DNA from: Butyricicoccus_A sp963588905
Lineage (GTDB): Bacteria > Bacillota > Clostridia > Oscillospirales > Butyricicoccaceae
DNA: 64,000 nt
Reading direction: 5' to 3'
Assembly (NCBI GenBank): GCA_963588905.1
Contig: CAVAJF010000025.1
Coordinates: forward strand, 1 to 64,000
Made by a program: the position numbers and the translations under genes. The notes beneath the pieces were generated by a model that ran no database searches, was not told where the DNA came from, and saw only the letters and a program-made list of their open reading frames with translations. This document shows positions 38,021-47,626 of this stretch, piece by piece (within the stretch, counting starts at the first letter, position 1; each line of letters opens with the position of its first letter).

Positions 38021-40147
38021 GTGGAATATATTGCACATTTGACAGAAGACAAACGTATACAAAAACTGGTCGATCACTGTAAAAATGCGGCAAAATTAGC
38101 TGGGGATTTTGCAAAAGCATTTGATGAAGAAAAAGTTGGATATCAGACCGGCTTGTTGCACGACGTTGGAAAATATTCGAACGAATTTCAAAATTATATT
38201 CGTGGAAATGGCAGCAGTCCGGATCATTCTACTGCAGGATGCCAAGAATGCAAGCAAAATATGTTTTCGGCTTTTTGCATTGCCGGTCATCATTCGGGAC
38301 TGCCGGATTTAGGAAGTCCGGGAGATGCATCCAGTGAACCAACTTTATATGGACGCGTCAAAAAGAAAGTGAAAGAGTACCGAGCGTTTCAGAAAGAAAT
38401 TCCTGTACCGTTGACAGTATCAAAGATTCCACCTAAACATGCAATGGGAAATGTTGGATTTGATAACTGCTTTTTTACAAGGATGTTGTATTCCTGCTTG
38501 GTAGATGCGGATTTTCTGGATACAGAGGCGTTTATGAAACCGGAAATTCCGACAAGAGGTGCATTCGATACATTAGAAACTTTGTGGGAAAGATTGCAGG
38601 AAAAAATAACGCAGTTTGATCTAACGTCCAGTGAATTAAATCGTAAACGCTGCGATATTTTATCGCAATGTCAGGCCGCAGCGCGGTGGAAATCCGGTGT
38701 ATTTACATTAACCGTACCCACAGGCGGCGGTAAAACCATTTCATCTATGGCATTTGCGATGGAACATGCACGAAAATACGACAAACAGCGAATTATTTAT
38801 GTGATTCCGTATACCAGCATTATCGAACAGACAGCAGATGTTTTTCGTGAAATATTTGGTGCAGAAAATGTGTTGGAACATCATGCAAGCGTGAATTATC
38901 AAGAATCTTTCAAACAGGAAGGCAACATAGACAAGATGAGATTGGCTGCGGAAAATTGGGACGCGCCGATTATCGTTACGACAAATGTTCAGTTTTTTGA
39001 ATCGCTGTTTGCCAATCGTTCATCGAAATGTCGAAAATTACATAATATTGCAAACAGCGTTGTGATTTTTGATGAAGCACAGATGTTGCCGATTCCATAT
39101 TTGAAGCCATGCGTGCAGTCGATTGCAGAATTGGCGGAAAACTATCGGGTGAGTGCGGTTTTATGTACAGCTACACAACCGGCGTTAGATAGTTATTTTC
39201 CACCGGAAATTTCCGTCCGCGAAATAATTCCCAATGCAGCAGAACTATACAAATCATTTCAGCGTGTGACGATTCAAATGGATGGAAAAACAGAGTTAGA
39301 TGCGTTGGCGCAGACACTGATGGAACAGGAAGAGGTTTTGTGTATTGTCAATTCCAGAAGGAAGGCGCGTAACTTGTTTTCGCTATGCGAGGCGGATGGG
39401 ACGTATCATTTGTCTACACTGATGGCTCCTAAACATAGGCGTGCTGTTTTGCGGGAAGTAAAAAGACGCTTGAAAGAAGGTTTGCCATGCAGGTTGATGG
39501 CAACAACAGTTGTAGAGGCTGGTGTGGATGTGGACTTCCCGCGTGTTTATCGGGAACAGAGCGGACTGGACAGCGTTTTACAGGCTGCCGGTCGATGTAA
39601 TCGAGAAGGAAAACGAAGCGCGGCAGAAAGCATTGTTCATATGTTTGCGCTGCCGGGAGCATTGCCGACAATGATGCAGCAGGCAGCAGGGATGATGCGA
39701 GAGACGATCCGTGAAGCTGAAAAACGGCAGTTTGATATTGGATCGCCGGAGTCTGTCCGGTATTATTTCGATCAATTGCATATGCTGAAAGAAAATGAGC
39801 TGGACGCCAAACAGATCATGAAATATAGTGAGTGCATGGCATTTGCAGAAATTGCAAAGCGATTTAAACTGATTGAAAATGATACACGTTCTGTTTTTGT
39901 TCCGTTGGATGAAGAGGCGGAACGAATTGCGGAGCGGCTGAAAAGCGGAGAATATTCCCGTGATTTGCTGCGAACAGCGGCACCGTACATCGTCAGCATT
40001 TATCCGAACCATTTTGAAGCATTGGCGGGAGTCGGGGCACTGACTCAACTCAACGATGAGATGGCAATACTGGAAGATATGTCAAAGTATCATGACAAGA
40101 CAGGACTGGAGCTAGATGTAGAGACTGGAATTGGATTGTTTTGTTGA
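38021..40147 (+). CDS. cas3: CRISPR-associated helicase/nuclease Cas3, type I-C
   Basis: A 708-residue protein that unwinds and cuts target DNA after Cascade binding. The HD nuclease domain (1-200) holds H19, H47-D48 with K51, and AGHHSG. The superfamily 2 helicase follows, with Walker A VPTGGGKT (about 231-238), motif II FDEAQM (about 350), motif III TATQP and motif VI QAAGRCNREGK. The frame opens 21 codons upstream, but AAAGGGAGG eight bases ahead of the GTG at 38021 and the short basic start match type I-C Cas3. It is the first gene of the cas locus. A separate promoter ahead of cas5 suggests its own level of expression. Confidence 0.95.
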   Translation: MEYIAHLTEDKRIQKLVDHCKNAAKLAGDFAKAFDEEKVGYQTGLLHDVGKYSNEFQNYIRGNGSSPDHSTAGCQECKQNMFSAFCIAGHHSGLPDLGSPGDASSEPTLYGRVKKKVKEYRAFQKEIPVPLTVSKIPPKHAMGNVGFDNCFFTRMLYSCLVDADFLDTEAFMKPEIPTRGAFDTLETLWERLQEKITQFDLTSSELNRKRCDILSQCQAAARWKSGVFTLTVPTGGGKTISSMAFAMEHARKYDKQRIIYVIPYTSIIEQTADVFREIFGAENVLEHHASVNYQESFKQEGNIDKMRLAAENWDAPIIVTTNVQFFESLFANRSSKCRKLHNIANSVVIFDEAQMLPIPYLKPCVQSIAELAENYRVSAVLCTATQPALDSYFPPEISVREIIPNAAELYKSFQRVTIQMDGKTELDALAQTLMEQEEVLCIVNSRRKARNLFSLCEADGTYHLSTLMAPKHRRAVLREVKRRLKEGLPCRLMATTVVEAGVDVDFPRVYREQSGLDSVLQAAGRCNREGKRSAAESIVHMFALPGALPTMMQQAAGMMRETIREAEKRQFDIGSPESVRYYFDQLHMLKENELDAKQIMKYSECMAFAEIAKRFKLIENDTRSVFVPLDEEAERIAERLKSGEYSRDLLRTAAPYIVSIYPNHFEALAGVGALTQLNDEMAILEDMSKYHDKTGLELDVETGIGLFC

Positions 40148-40176
40148 TTGCAATAATATATTTTTATGCAATGTTC

Positions 40177-40205
40177 TTTACAATATCATCTGTGCGTGTT
40201 ATGCT
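40177..40205 (+). promoter_or_regulatory. Promoter of the cas5-cas8-cas7-cas4-cas1-cas2 genes
   Basis: TTTACA (40177-40182) and TATGCT (40200-40205) are 17 bases apart in the 91-base gap behind cas3. The strong ribosome-binding site GAGGAG of cas5 follows. Confidence 0.62.
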
Positions 40206-40238
40206 GTTACTATGGAAAGATGAGAGGAGTTGATACTT

Positions 40239-40898
40239 ATGTCAATTCGAGTAGAAGTCTGGGGAAAATACGCTTGCTTTTCACGGCCGGAGATGAAAGT
40301 AGAGCGAGTTTCCTATGACGTAATGACACCGTCGGCGGCGCGGGGGATTTTGGAAGCCGTGTACTGGCATCCGGGGCTGAAGTGGCACGTTGATGCGATT
40401 TATGTGCGGAATCCGATTAAGTTTACCAATATTCGCCGCAATGAAGTGAAATCTACTATTAGTTTATCCAATGTGCGAACGGTTATGATGGGCGGTAAGA
40501 AAGATCTATTTCTGGATACACACGCAGAGATTCAGCAGCGTGCTGCCATGGTGCTACAGGATGTTCGATATATCATTGAAGCGCATTTTACGTTGACAGA
40601 CCATGCTGCTCCGGGCGACAATCACGGAAAGTTTCAGGATATTATGAAACGCAGATTGTCACGCGGACAATGCTATCATAATCCATACTTCGGTTGTCGG
40701 GAATTTCCGGTTTCTTTTCGACAGTTTCAGGGAGAAATCCCACCAGTTGATGAAGCGTTACAAGGAGAAAAAGATCTGGGATGGATGCTGTACGATATGG
40801 ATTACACAGATTTGGAAAACATTCAGCCGAAATTTTTCCGAGCAGTCATGACAGACGGAAAGATTGACACGCGGGAAAGCGAGGTGCATCTGGTGTGA
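40239..40898 (+). CDS. cas5c: CRISPR-associated protein Cas5, type I-C (Cas5d/Cas5c)
   Basis: A 219-residue RAMP protein. In type I-C, Cas5 replaces Cas6 and cuts the pre-crRNA at the base of the repeat hairpin, then stays on the 5' handle. It has the family start (SIRVEVWGKYACFSRPE) and TPSAARGILEAVYW, and the later block YFGCREFP that is typical of Cas5d. GAGGAG nine bases ahead supports the ATG over an in-frame TTG upstream. The last four bases overlap the cas8 start. Confidence 0.95.
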   Translation: MSIRVEVWGKYACFSRPEMKVERVSYDVMTPSAARGILEAVYWHPGLKWHVDAIYVRNPIKFTNIRRNEVKSTISLSNVRTVMMGGKKDLFLDTHAEIQQRAAMVLQDVRYIIEAHFTLTDHAAPGDNHGKFQDIMKRRLSRGQCYHNPYFGCREFPVSFRQFQGEIPPVDEALQGEKDLGWMLYDMDYTDLENIQPKFFRAVMTDGKIDTRESEVHLV

Positions 40899-42661
40899 TT
40901 TTGCAAGCGCTTGCTTCCTATTATGATGTGTTGGCGCAGCAGGGAAAAGTAGGACGCCCGGGATGGGGAACAGCGAAAGTCATTGGTGCCCTTTGCTTGG
41001 ACGAACAGGGAAATTTGATTGATATTCTCTCATTAAAGACGGCAAATGCAAAAGGCAAGGAGGTTGCAACGGTACGGAAAGTGCCGGAACAAGTGACGCG
41101 ATCTTCCGGTGTGAAGGCAAATTTTTTGTGTGATGGTCCTGGGTATTTATTGGGATTAAATACCAAAACAGACGATGACGCAAAAAAAGAAGCCAACGAA
41201 AAAAGGGCAAAACAATGTTTTGATGCCGCGGCGGCTTTGCATTTGCAATTGCTCGATGGTGTAGATTCTGTTGCAGCGAAAGCTGTTTTTGCGTTCTTTA
41301 CCAATTGGAATCCAAATGCAGAGCACCCTATTCTTGCGGAACATGAGGACTTGCTGAAAGAAGCAGGAAGTTTTCTTTTTCGAATCAACGGAACGTTTGC
41401 GCAGGAGGATCCGGCGATTCAAGCGGCTTGGGAGAACTACTGTTCGCAGGACACACAAGACGGCGTTGTCATGCAGTGCGCTGTTACGGGACAAAAAGCG
41501 ACGGTTGCTCGCCTGCATACACTGATTAAAGGCGTTCGCGGCGCGCAGTCCAGCGGCGCGGCATTGGTTTCGTTCAATGCTTCTGCCTTTACATCGTATG
41601 GACAGGAGCAGAGCTATAATGCTCCTGTCAGTGAACAGGCGATGTTTGCATATACAACAGCGCTCAATTATTTGGAACATACGAGAATATTGGGAGACAC
41701 AACGGTTGTTGCGTGGTCAGCAAATGGCGAACCGCAGTATACCAATGTAGGCTGGTATTGTCTGGGAGGCGATACGAAAGCTGCCGTTGACGATAAGATG
41801 CTGCAATCTATGTTTGAAGCATTGTCTCATGGCAGGCCGTATGCATTTGAAGATGTTACCATTGATCCCGACGAGCCGTTTTATATTTTGGGACTCGCTC
41901 CGAATGCGGCACGCTTGTCTGTTCGCTTTTTCTGGAAAAACACATTTGGACATTTTATGAAAAATGTGCAGGCACATTACAACCGGCTTGAAATCGTAAA
42001 ACCCGCACAGGATGAGAGAGAATACTTGTCCGTAGGCTCTTTGTTGTATGAGACAGCAAATAAAAAATCCAATGATAAATCGGCAGCGCCAGTATTGGTT
42101 GGCGGACTGATGCGAGCTATTTTGAATGATACGCCGTATCCTGCAGCACTACGGTCGGCAGTTATGCTGCGGATTCGAGCAGAACGAAAAGTTTCACGCG
42201 GACAAGCAGCGCTGTTAAAGGCAATTTTGTTAAAAAATCCCGCACCGATAGAAGGAAAGGAGATATGTACTGTGGCATTAAATCAAGAGAGCACATACAC
42301 ACCATATGTGCTGGGACGGTTGTTTTCTGTATTGGAGGCCATTCAGTCGGCGGCCAATAAGGGCGTGAATACGACAATTAAAGATCGCTTCTTTAACTCG
42401 GCAGCAGCAACACCGGCAATTATTTTTCCTCGTTTGACACAGCTGGCACAGGCGCATTTGCGCAAGCTGAATGTGGCTCAGAAGATTTGGTATGAACAGC
42501 AGTTGGTTGCCCTGCATGAAAAACTGCCGGAAGTATTGCCTGCGCGTCTGAGCTTGGCAGAACAGGAGAGCTTTTTCATCGGATATTATCATCAGACGCA
42601 AAAGCGTTTTGAAAAGAAAGAAAAGGCAGATAGCGTGAAGGAGGAAGAAAACCATGAGTGA
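40895..42661 (+). CDS. cas8c: CRISPR-associated protein Cas8c (Csd1)
   Basis: The 588-residue large subunit of the type I-C Cascade, which reads the PAM and positions target DNA. The family start (LQALASYYDVLAQQGKVGRPGWG) is clear. The second half holds the PFYILGLAPNAARLSVRFFW block that marks Csd1. The GTG start overlaps the cas5 stop, and its own end overlaps cas7 by eight bases, so the three are coupled. Type I-C also makes a small subunit by internal initiation within cas8; the GTG and ATG codons near 42270 (AAAGGAGATATGTACTGTG) are a candidate site for that. Confidence 0.94.
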   Translation: MILQALASYYDVLAQQGKVGRPGWGTAKVIGALCLDEQGNLIDILSLKTANAKGKEVATVRKVPEQVTRSSGVKANFLCDGPGYLLGLNTKTDDDAKKEANEKRAKQCFDAAAALHLQLLDGVDSVAAKAVFAFFTNWNPNAEHPILAEHEDLLKEAGSFLFRINGTFAQEDPAIQAAWENYCSQDTQDGVVMQCAVTGQKATVARLHTLIKGVRGAQSSGAALVSFNASAFTSYGQEQSYNAPVSEQAMFAYTTALNYLEHTRILGDTTVVAWSANGEPQYTNVGWYCLGGDTKAAVDDKMLQSMFEALSHGRPYAFEDVTIDPDEPFYILGLAPNAARLSVRFFWKNTFGHFMKNVQAHYNRLEIVKPAQDEREYLSVGSLLYETANKKSNDKSAAPVLVGGLMRAILNDTPYPAALRSAVMLRIRAERKVSRGQAALLKAILLKNPAPIEGKEICTVALNQESTYTPYVLGRLFSVLEAIQSAANKGVNTTIKDRFFNSAAATPAIIFPRLTQLAQAHLRKLNVAQKIWYEQQLVALHEKLPEVLPARLSLAEQESFFIGYYHQTQKRFEKKEKADSVKEEENHE

Positions 42662-43544
42662 AGTAATCAAGAATAGGTATGAGTTTGTTGTTTTGTTCGA
42701 TGTAGAAAACGGCAATCCGAATGGTGATCCGGATGCGGGCAATCTGCCGCGATTGGATCCGGAAACCGGTCTGGGTTTGGTGACAGATGTGTGCTTAAAG
42801 CGCAAGATTCGCAATTACGTGGAACTGGTCAAAGAGGATCAGGACGGATATAAAATTTATATCAAGGATGGTGTGCCGCTGAATCGCAGCGACTCGGAGG
42901 CATTTTCGGCTTTGAAGGTCACGGAGAAGGACATTAAAAATGCGAAGAAGAAGGATGAAAATCTGGATGCAAAGATCCGCGACTTTATGTGTGAGCATTT
43001 TTATGACATCCGAACCTTTGGCGCTGTTATGACAACGTTCGTAAAGAACAAGCTGAATTGCGGACAGGTGCGAGGACCGGTACAGATTAGCTTTGCGCAG
43101 TCCATTGATCCGATTGTTCCGAACGAAATTACCATCACGCGAACGGCGATTACAACGGAAGCAGACGCGGCAGAGAAAACGACAGAGATGGGACGTAAAT
43201 CTATTGTTCCGTATGGCTTGTATCGCGCAGAGGGATTTGTTTCGGCAAATCTGGCACGCAAGACGACAGGCTTTTCCGAAGATGACCTGAATCTGCTGTG
43301 GGAAGCGATTATCAATATGTTTGAACATGACCATTCTGCGGCACGGGGAAAAATGGCAGTGCGTGAGTTAATTGTATTCAAACATGCGACAGAACTCGGC
43401 AATACGCCGTCCTATAAGCTGTTTGATGCTGTACATGTAGCGAAAAAAGAAGGCGTTGTAGCACCGCGTGCGTACAGTGATTATACCGTCACGATTGATG
43501 AAGAGAGCATTCCGGAAAGCGTAACCTGCACGCGCATGATTTAA
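42654..43544 (+). CDS. cas7c: CRISPR-associated protein Cas7, type I-C (Csd2)
   Basis: A 296-residue backbone subunit of Cascade; several copies coat the crRNA spacer. The RAMP start (NRYEFVVLFDVENGNPNGDPDAG) with the NGDPD loop is the family mark. The block RGPVQISFAQSIDPI and the AARGKMAVRELIVF region agree. It overlaps cas8 by eight bases and ends four bases ahead of cas4. Confidence 0.96.
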   Translation: MSEVIKNRYEFVVLFDVENGNPNGDPDAGNLPRLDPETGLGLVTDVCLKRKIRNYVELVKEDQDGYKIYIKDGVPLNRSDSEAFSALKVTEKDIKNAKKKDENLDAKIRDFMCEHFYDIRTFGAVMTTFVKNKLNCGQVRGPVQISFAQSIDPIVPNEITITRTAITTEADAAEKTTEMGRKSIVPYGLYRAEGFVSANLARKTTGFSEDDLNLLWEAIINMFEHDHSAARGKMAVRELIVFKHATELGNTPSYKLFDAVHVAKKEGVVAPRAYSDYTVTIDEESIPESVTCTRMI

Positions 43545-43548
43545 AGCT

Positions 43549-44211
43549 ATGTATCGAGAAGAAGAATATCTGATGTTGTCTGGTTTGCAGCACTTTGCGT
43601 TTTGCCGTAGGCAGTGGGCACTTATCCATATTGAACAGCAATGGGAAGAAAATCTGCGAACGGTAGAAGGCGAATTGATGCATGAGCGTTGCCACGATGA
43701 ACAACAGACAGAAAAACGCGGAAATTTACTAATTGTACGCGGAATGCGCATTGCATCACCTACACTTGGCGTTTCCGGCGCGTGTGATGTCGTGGAATTT
43801 CATACAGATTCCAATGGTATTTCTTTGTTTGGACGGGAGGGGCTTTGGCAGCCCTTCCCGATCGAATACAAACACGGAAAGCCCAAGCCGCATCAAGCGG
43901 ATGAACTGCAGCTTTGTGCGCAGGCGATGTGTTTAGAAGAAATGCTGGCGTGTGAGATTTCGGAGGGTGCTTTATTCTATGGAGAAACGGCACGTAGACA
44001 GTCGGTTCTCTTTACAGAAGAACTGAAAAATACGGTGCGTGACATGCTGAAAGAAATGCATGACTATTTTTCACGGGGATATACACCGAAAGTCAAACCG
44101 AGTAAATCCTGTCAGGCATGTTCGCTAAAAGAACTGTGTTTGCCAAAATTATATAAGAAACGTTCGGCGAAAGAATACCTGATGCAGCGGATTGGAGAAG
44201 AAGAACTATGA
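43549..44211 (+). CDS. cas4: CRISPR-associated exonuclease Cas4
   Basis: A 220-residue RecB-like nuclease with an iron-sulfur cluster. It trims prespacers and helps choose PAM-bearing ones with Cas1-Cas2. The N-terminal cysteine is C19 (HFAFCRRQW), the nuclease core has GACDVVEF and PIEYKHGKPK, and the C-terminal cysteines are in CQACSLKELC. Length is normal for type I-C. It overlaps cas1 by four bases (ATGA). Confidence 0.95.
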   Translation: MYREEEYLMLSGLQHFAFCRRQWALIHIEQQWEENLRTVEGELMHERCHDEQQTEKRGNLLIVRGMRIASPTLGVSGACDVVEFHTDSNGISLFGREGLWQPFPIEYKHGKPKPHQADELQLCAQAMCLEEMLACEISEGALFYGETARRQSVLFTEELKNTVRDMLKEMHDYFSRGYTPKVKPSKSCQACSLKELCLPKLYKKRSAKEYLMQRIGEEEL

Positions 44212-45239
44212 AAAAATTACTCAATACGCTGTATATTTTGTCAGAGGACAGCTATTCTGCTTTAGATGGAGAGAATATTGTTATTTTATCTGGCGAAAAA
44301 ACAGTAGGACGCTATCCGCTGCACATGTTACAAAGTATCGTTTGTTTTAGTTATAAGGGTGCTTCTCCTGCTCTCATGGGAAAATGTGCAAGAATGCAGA
44401 TTGGCCTGAGCTTTTTCACGCCAAATGGGCGATTCCTTGCCAGAACGTGTGGAGAAAGTCAAGGAAATGTGCTGCTTCGGCGCACACAGTATCGAACGGC
44501 AGACGAACCGCATGAATCCTGTGAACTGGCAAAAGCATTTCTTATCGGAAAGATATATAATGCACGCTGGCAGCTGGAACGCGCAACGAGAGATCATCCG
44601 GATCGCGTAGATATAAAACGATTAAAAGACACATCTGTTTTTTTGGCACAGAGCATTCAAAATATCACAGAATGCTCTGATATGGAACAACTTCGCGGAT
44701 ATGAAGGTGAAGCTGCACAAAAGTATTTTGGCGTTCTGGATGAACTGATTTTACAGAATCGTTCTGTATTTTCTTTTTCAGGCAGATCACGTCGTCCGCC
44801 GCTTGACCCGATAAACGCAATGTTATCTTTTGTGTATACATTACTCGCCAATTCTTGTGCGGCGGCTTTAGAGGGCGTTGGCTTGGATTCATATGTTGGC
44901 TTTTTGCATCGTGATAGACCGGGCAGAACATCTTTGGCATTGGATCTAATGGAAGAATTACGCGCCGTTTTTGCCGATCGTTTGGTCATTACCTTGATTA
45001 ACACACGAAAGATCAATGCTAAACATTTCGAGACGAGAGAAAATGGCGCAGTATATCTCAACGATATGGGACGTAAAATTGTTTTGCAAGCATGGCAGGA
45101 AAGAAAACAAGAGAAAATTCGGCATCCATTTTTAGAGGAATCCATTCCGTGGGGGCTCGTGCCACACGTACAAGCATTGTTGCTGGCTCGATTTTTACGC
45201 GGAGATATCGATGGGTATCCGCCATTTTTGTGGAAGTAA
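44208..45239 (+). CDS. cas1: CRISPR-associated endonuclease/integrase Cas1
   Basis: A 343-residue integrase that inserts new spacers with Cas2. The N-terminal beta domain is followed by the helical catalytic domain with the metal ligands E222 (AALEGVGLD), H234 (GFLHRDRPGR) and an acidic residue in DLMEE. The chain is complete and the active site intact, so acquisition may be possible. It lies between cas4 and cas2 as in other type I-C loci. Confidence 0.97.
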   Translation: MKKLLNTLYILSEDSYSALDGENIVILSGEKTVGRYPLHMLQSIVCFSYKGASPALMGKCARMQIGLSFFTPNGRFLARTCGESQGNVLLRRTQYRTADEPHESCELAKAFLIGKIYNARWQLERATRDHPDRVDIKRLKDTSVFLAQSIQNITECSDMEQLRGYEGEAAQKYFGVLDELILQNRSVFSFSGRSRRPPLDPINAMLSFVYTLLANSCAAALEGVGLDSYVGFLHRDRPGRTSLALDLMEELRAVFADRLVITLINTRKINAKHFETRENGAVYLNDMGRKIVLQAWQERKQEKIRHPFLEESIPWGLVPHVQALLLARFLRGDIDGYPPFLWK

Positions 45240-45253
45240 GTTGGTGATTTATC

Positions 45254-45544
45254 ATGCTGGTATTGATTACATATGATGTGAATACAGAAGATGCCGCCGG
45301 AAAAACTCGCCTGAGGAAAGTTGCAAAACAATGTGTGAATTACGGTCAACGCGTTCAAAATTCTGTATTTGAATGCATGTTAGATGCTGCGCAATGTAAA
45401 AAGCTCATTCATTGCTTGTGCGGCTTGATTGACGAAGAAAAAGATAGCCTGCGTGTCTATTATCTGGGAAATCATTATCAGAATAAAGTTGAACATTTTG
45501 GTGCTAAACCAGGATACGAAGCGGAAGGAGTGTTAATGATCTAG
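45254..45544 (+). CDS. cas2: CRISPR-associated protein Cas2
   Basis: A 96-residue ferredoxin-fold protein forming the centre of the Cas1-Cas2 complex. MLVLITYDV with D8 is the family start, and RVQNSVFECML follows. The 3' end (45541-45543) touches the left arm of a hairpin that opens the CRISPR leader. Confidence 0.96.
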   Translation: MLVLITYDVNTEDAAGKTRLRKVAKQCVNYGQRVQNSVFECMLDAAQCKKLIHCLCGLIDEEKDSLRVYYLGNHYQNKVEHFGAKPGYEAEGVLMI

Positions 45545-45714
45545 GTGCGAAATAGAATGGCTCATACAAAGTCTCGGATCTTCGCACCAGGAATTTGAGT
45601 TATTTTGATTTTTATTTGAAAAAACTGAATGAAAAAGAAGTCAAATGAGCGAAAATATGGTATACTATATATGTTTTATACAGTGAAACATGAGAAATTT
45701 TGTCGTGTTTTGCT
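45544..45714 (+). promoter_or_regulatory. CRISPR leader
   Basis: A 170-base AT-rich leader between cas2 and repeat 1. It starts with an inverted repeat (GGTGCGAA at 45544-45551, TTCGCACC at 45581-45588). A TATACT (45661-45666) is a likely -10 of the array promoter. Its place at the cas2 side and the invariant repeats next to it fit a leader with new spacers added at the left end. Confidence 0.75.
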
Positions 45715-47567
45715 GTCGCACCCCACACGGGGTGCGTGGATTGAAATTTTCGATGCCCAAGCCGCCCTGTGCCCTGCTGATGTCGCACCCCACACGGGGT
45801 GCGTGGATTGAAATGGTTTTGATAGCTAACCAGTTAACAGCCATTTTGTCGCACCCCACACGGGGTGCGTGGATTGAAATTGGGTCACGGGTAAGGCGAC
45901 CCATCAAGATTGCTGTCGCACCCCACACGGGGTGCGTGGATTGAAATAACGTTAAATAAGCAAACAAATATGCAGTGCACGGTCGCACCCCACACGGGGT
46001 GCGTGGATTGAAATGCTGCACGGAATCCAGCGCGGCTTTTCTTCCAGCGTCGCACCCCACACGGGGTGCGTGGATTGAAATGTCACAGTGCGGGTTTGTC
46101 TCTACAATCCCAAGCGTCGCACCCCACACGGGGTGCGTGGATTGAAATCGATCAAGAGTATCAAACCTTCGCCCCGGCACGACGTCGCACCCCACACGGG
46201 GTGCGTGGATTGAAATTTGTTCTGCTCGTTGAGGTAAGAGGACTGCTCAAAGTGTCGCACCCCACACGGGGTGCGTGGATTGAAATCTTCCAGGCCAGGA
46301 AGATCTTTAGTTTCTTCGACGTCGCACCCCACACGGGGTGCGTGGATTGAAATAGCGGATGCAGTAGGGCATTGTACTCGTCCGCGTCAAGTCGCACCCC
46401 ACACGGGGTGCGTGGATTGAAATGTTACTATCGCGTAACACCTGCGTTACATCGGCGGTCGCACCCCACACGGGGTGCGTGGATTGAAATGTATCCGGTG
46501 CGCTCTGCATTGCGAATATAAGGCGGTCGCACCCCACACGGGGTGCGTGGATTGAAATAAACGTTAAACCTGTCTGACGAATTCGATTGCAGTCGCACCC
46601 CACACGGGGTGCGTGGATTGAAATTGTTATCAAGAATTTAGATACCTTTTTGCGAAGTCGCACCCCACACGGGGTGCGTGGATTGAAATGATGTGTGTAA
46701 AGTTTTTATTGTTGTGTATAAACGTCGCACCCCACACGGGGTGCGTGGATTGAAATCAGAAAGCGATATGCAGAACGGCAATATCGAGAGTCGCACCCCA
46801 CACGGGGTGCGTGGATTGAAATTTCTTTTGTAGCAAGGGCGAGCAATCGCTTCTTGCCGTCGCACCCCACACGGGGTGCGTGGATTGAAATATGCATTGG
46901 TTTGGCTTGCTACTATGACGGGAAAGTCGCACCCCACACGGGGTGCGTGGATTGAAATCTTCCGGTCAATGCTTTATGCATCGTATATCTAGATGTCGCA
47001 CCCCACACGGGGTGCGTGGATTGAAATCTGCCTTGCAAAATGGAATGTAAGCATTCATCCATGTCGCACCCCACACGGGGTGCGTGGATTGAAATGGAAT
47101 TGCTGAACCTTGAAACATCCAGCGGCATCCGTCGCACCCCACACGGGGTGCGTGGATTGAAATGACCACGCCAGACAGCTTTCCTGCCGTTGCCGTGCCG
47201 TCGCACCCCACACGGGGTGCGTGGATTGAAATCTTTTCGTCCTTTTCGTCCAATTTTAACCACCTGTCGCACCCCACACGGGGTGCGTGGATTGAAATGG
47301 CAGATTAAAGAGTAAAGTAGTGCCAGCCGCAGTCGCACCCCACACGGGGTGCGTGGATTGAAATCGGTCAAATCGGAAGTATGGCATATACGCTTTCTGG
47401 TCGCACCCCACACGGGGTGCGTGGATTGAAATCGTCATATCAACCCTTGTCCTCTCGCGGCGCAAACTGTCGCACCCCTCGCGGGTGCGTGGATTGAAAT
47501 ACTCTCCGTCGCGTGTGGCTTATGGACTTGGCAAGTCGCACCCCACACGGGGTGCGTGGATTGAAAT
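45715..47567 (+). CRISPR. Type I-C CRISPR array, 28 repeats and 27 spacers
   Basis: Repeats are 33 bases, beginning GTCGCACCCC, with loop ACAC and then GGGGTGCG, and ending TGGATTGAAAT. The CGCACCCC/GGGGTGCG arms give an 8-bp hairpin and the end gives the usual ATTGAAAT 5' handle. By eye 27 repeats are identical. The 27th (47469-47500) is 32 bases with a changed centre that still folds. Spacers are 32-37 bases, most often 34. Repeats start at 45715, 45782, 45848, 45915, 45982, 46049, 46116, 46184, 46254, 46321, 46391, 46458, 46526, 46592, 46657, 46724, 46790, 46859, 46926, 46995, 47063, 47131, 47200, 47266, 47332, 47400, 47469 and 47535. The array is transcribed in the direction of the cas genes. 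Confidence 0.98.
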
Positions 47568-47603
47568 CGGATAAACGGATATGCTATACTGAGTAAAGTA
47601 TAG
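47561..47603 (+). promoter_or_regulatory. Promoter overlapping the last CRISPR repeat
   Basis: TTGAAA (47561-47566), part of the last repeat, and TATACT (47585-47590) are 18 bases apart. The -10 sits in a palindrome CTATACT / AGTATAG (47584-47603). The downstream gene starts at 47627 with a strong AAGGAGG. Confidence 0.55.
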
Positions 47604-47626
47604 AAGAAAATAAGGAGGATTATACG

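Noticed and set aside
45629..47465. Open frames on both strands with repeated HPTRGAWIE, NPRTPCGVR or IHAPRVGCD peptides
   Set aside because: They are translations of the CRISPR repeats, not repeat proteins.
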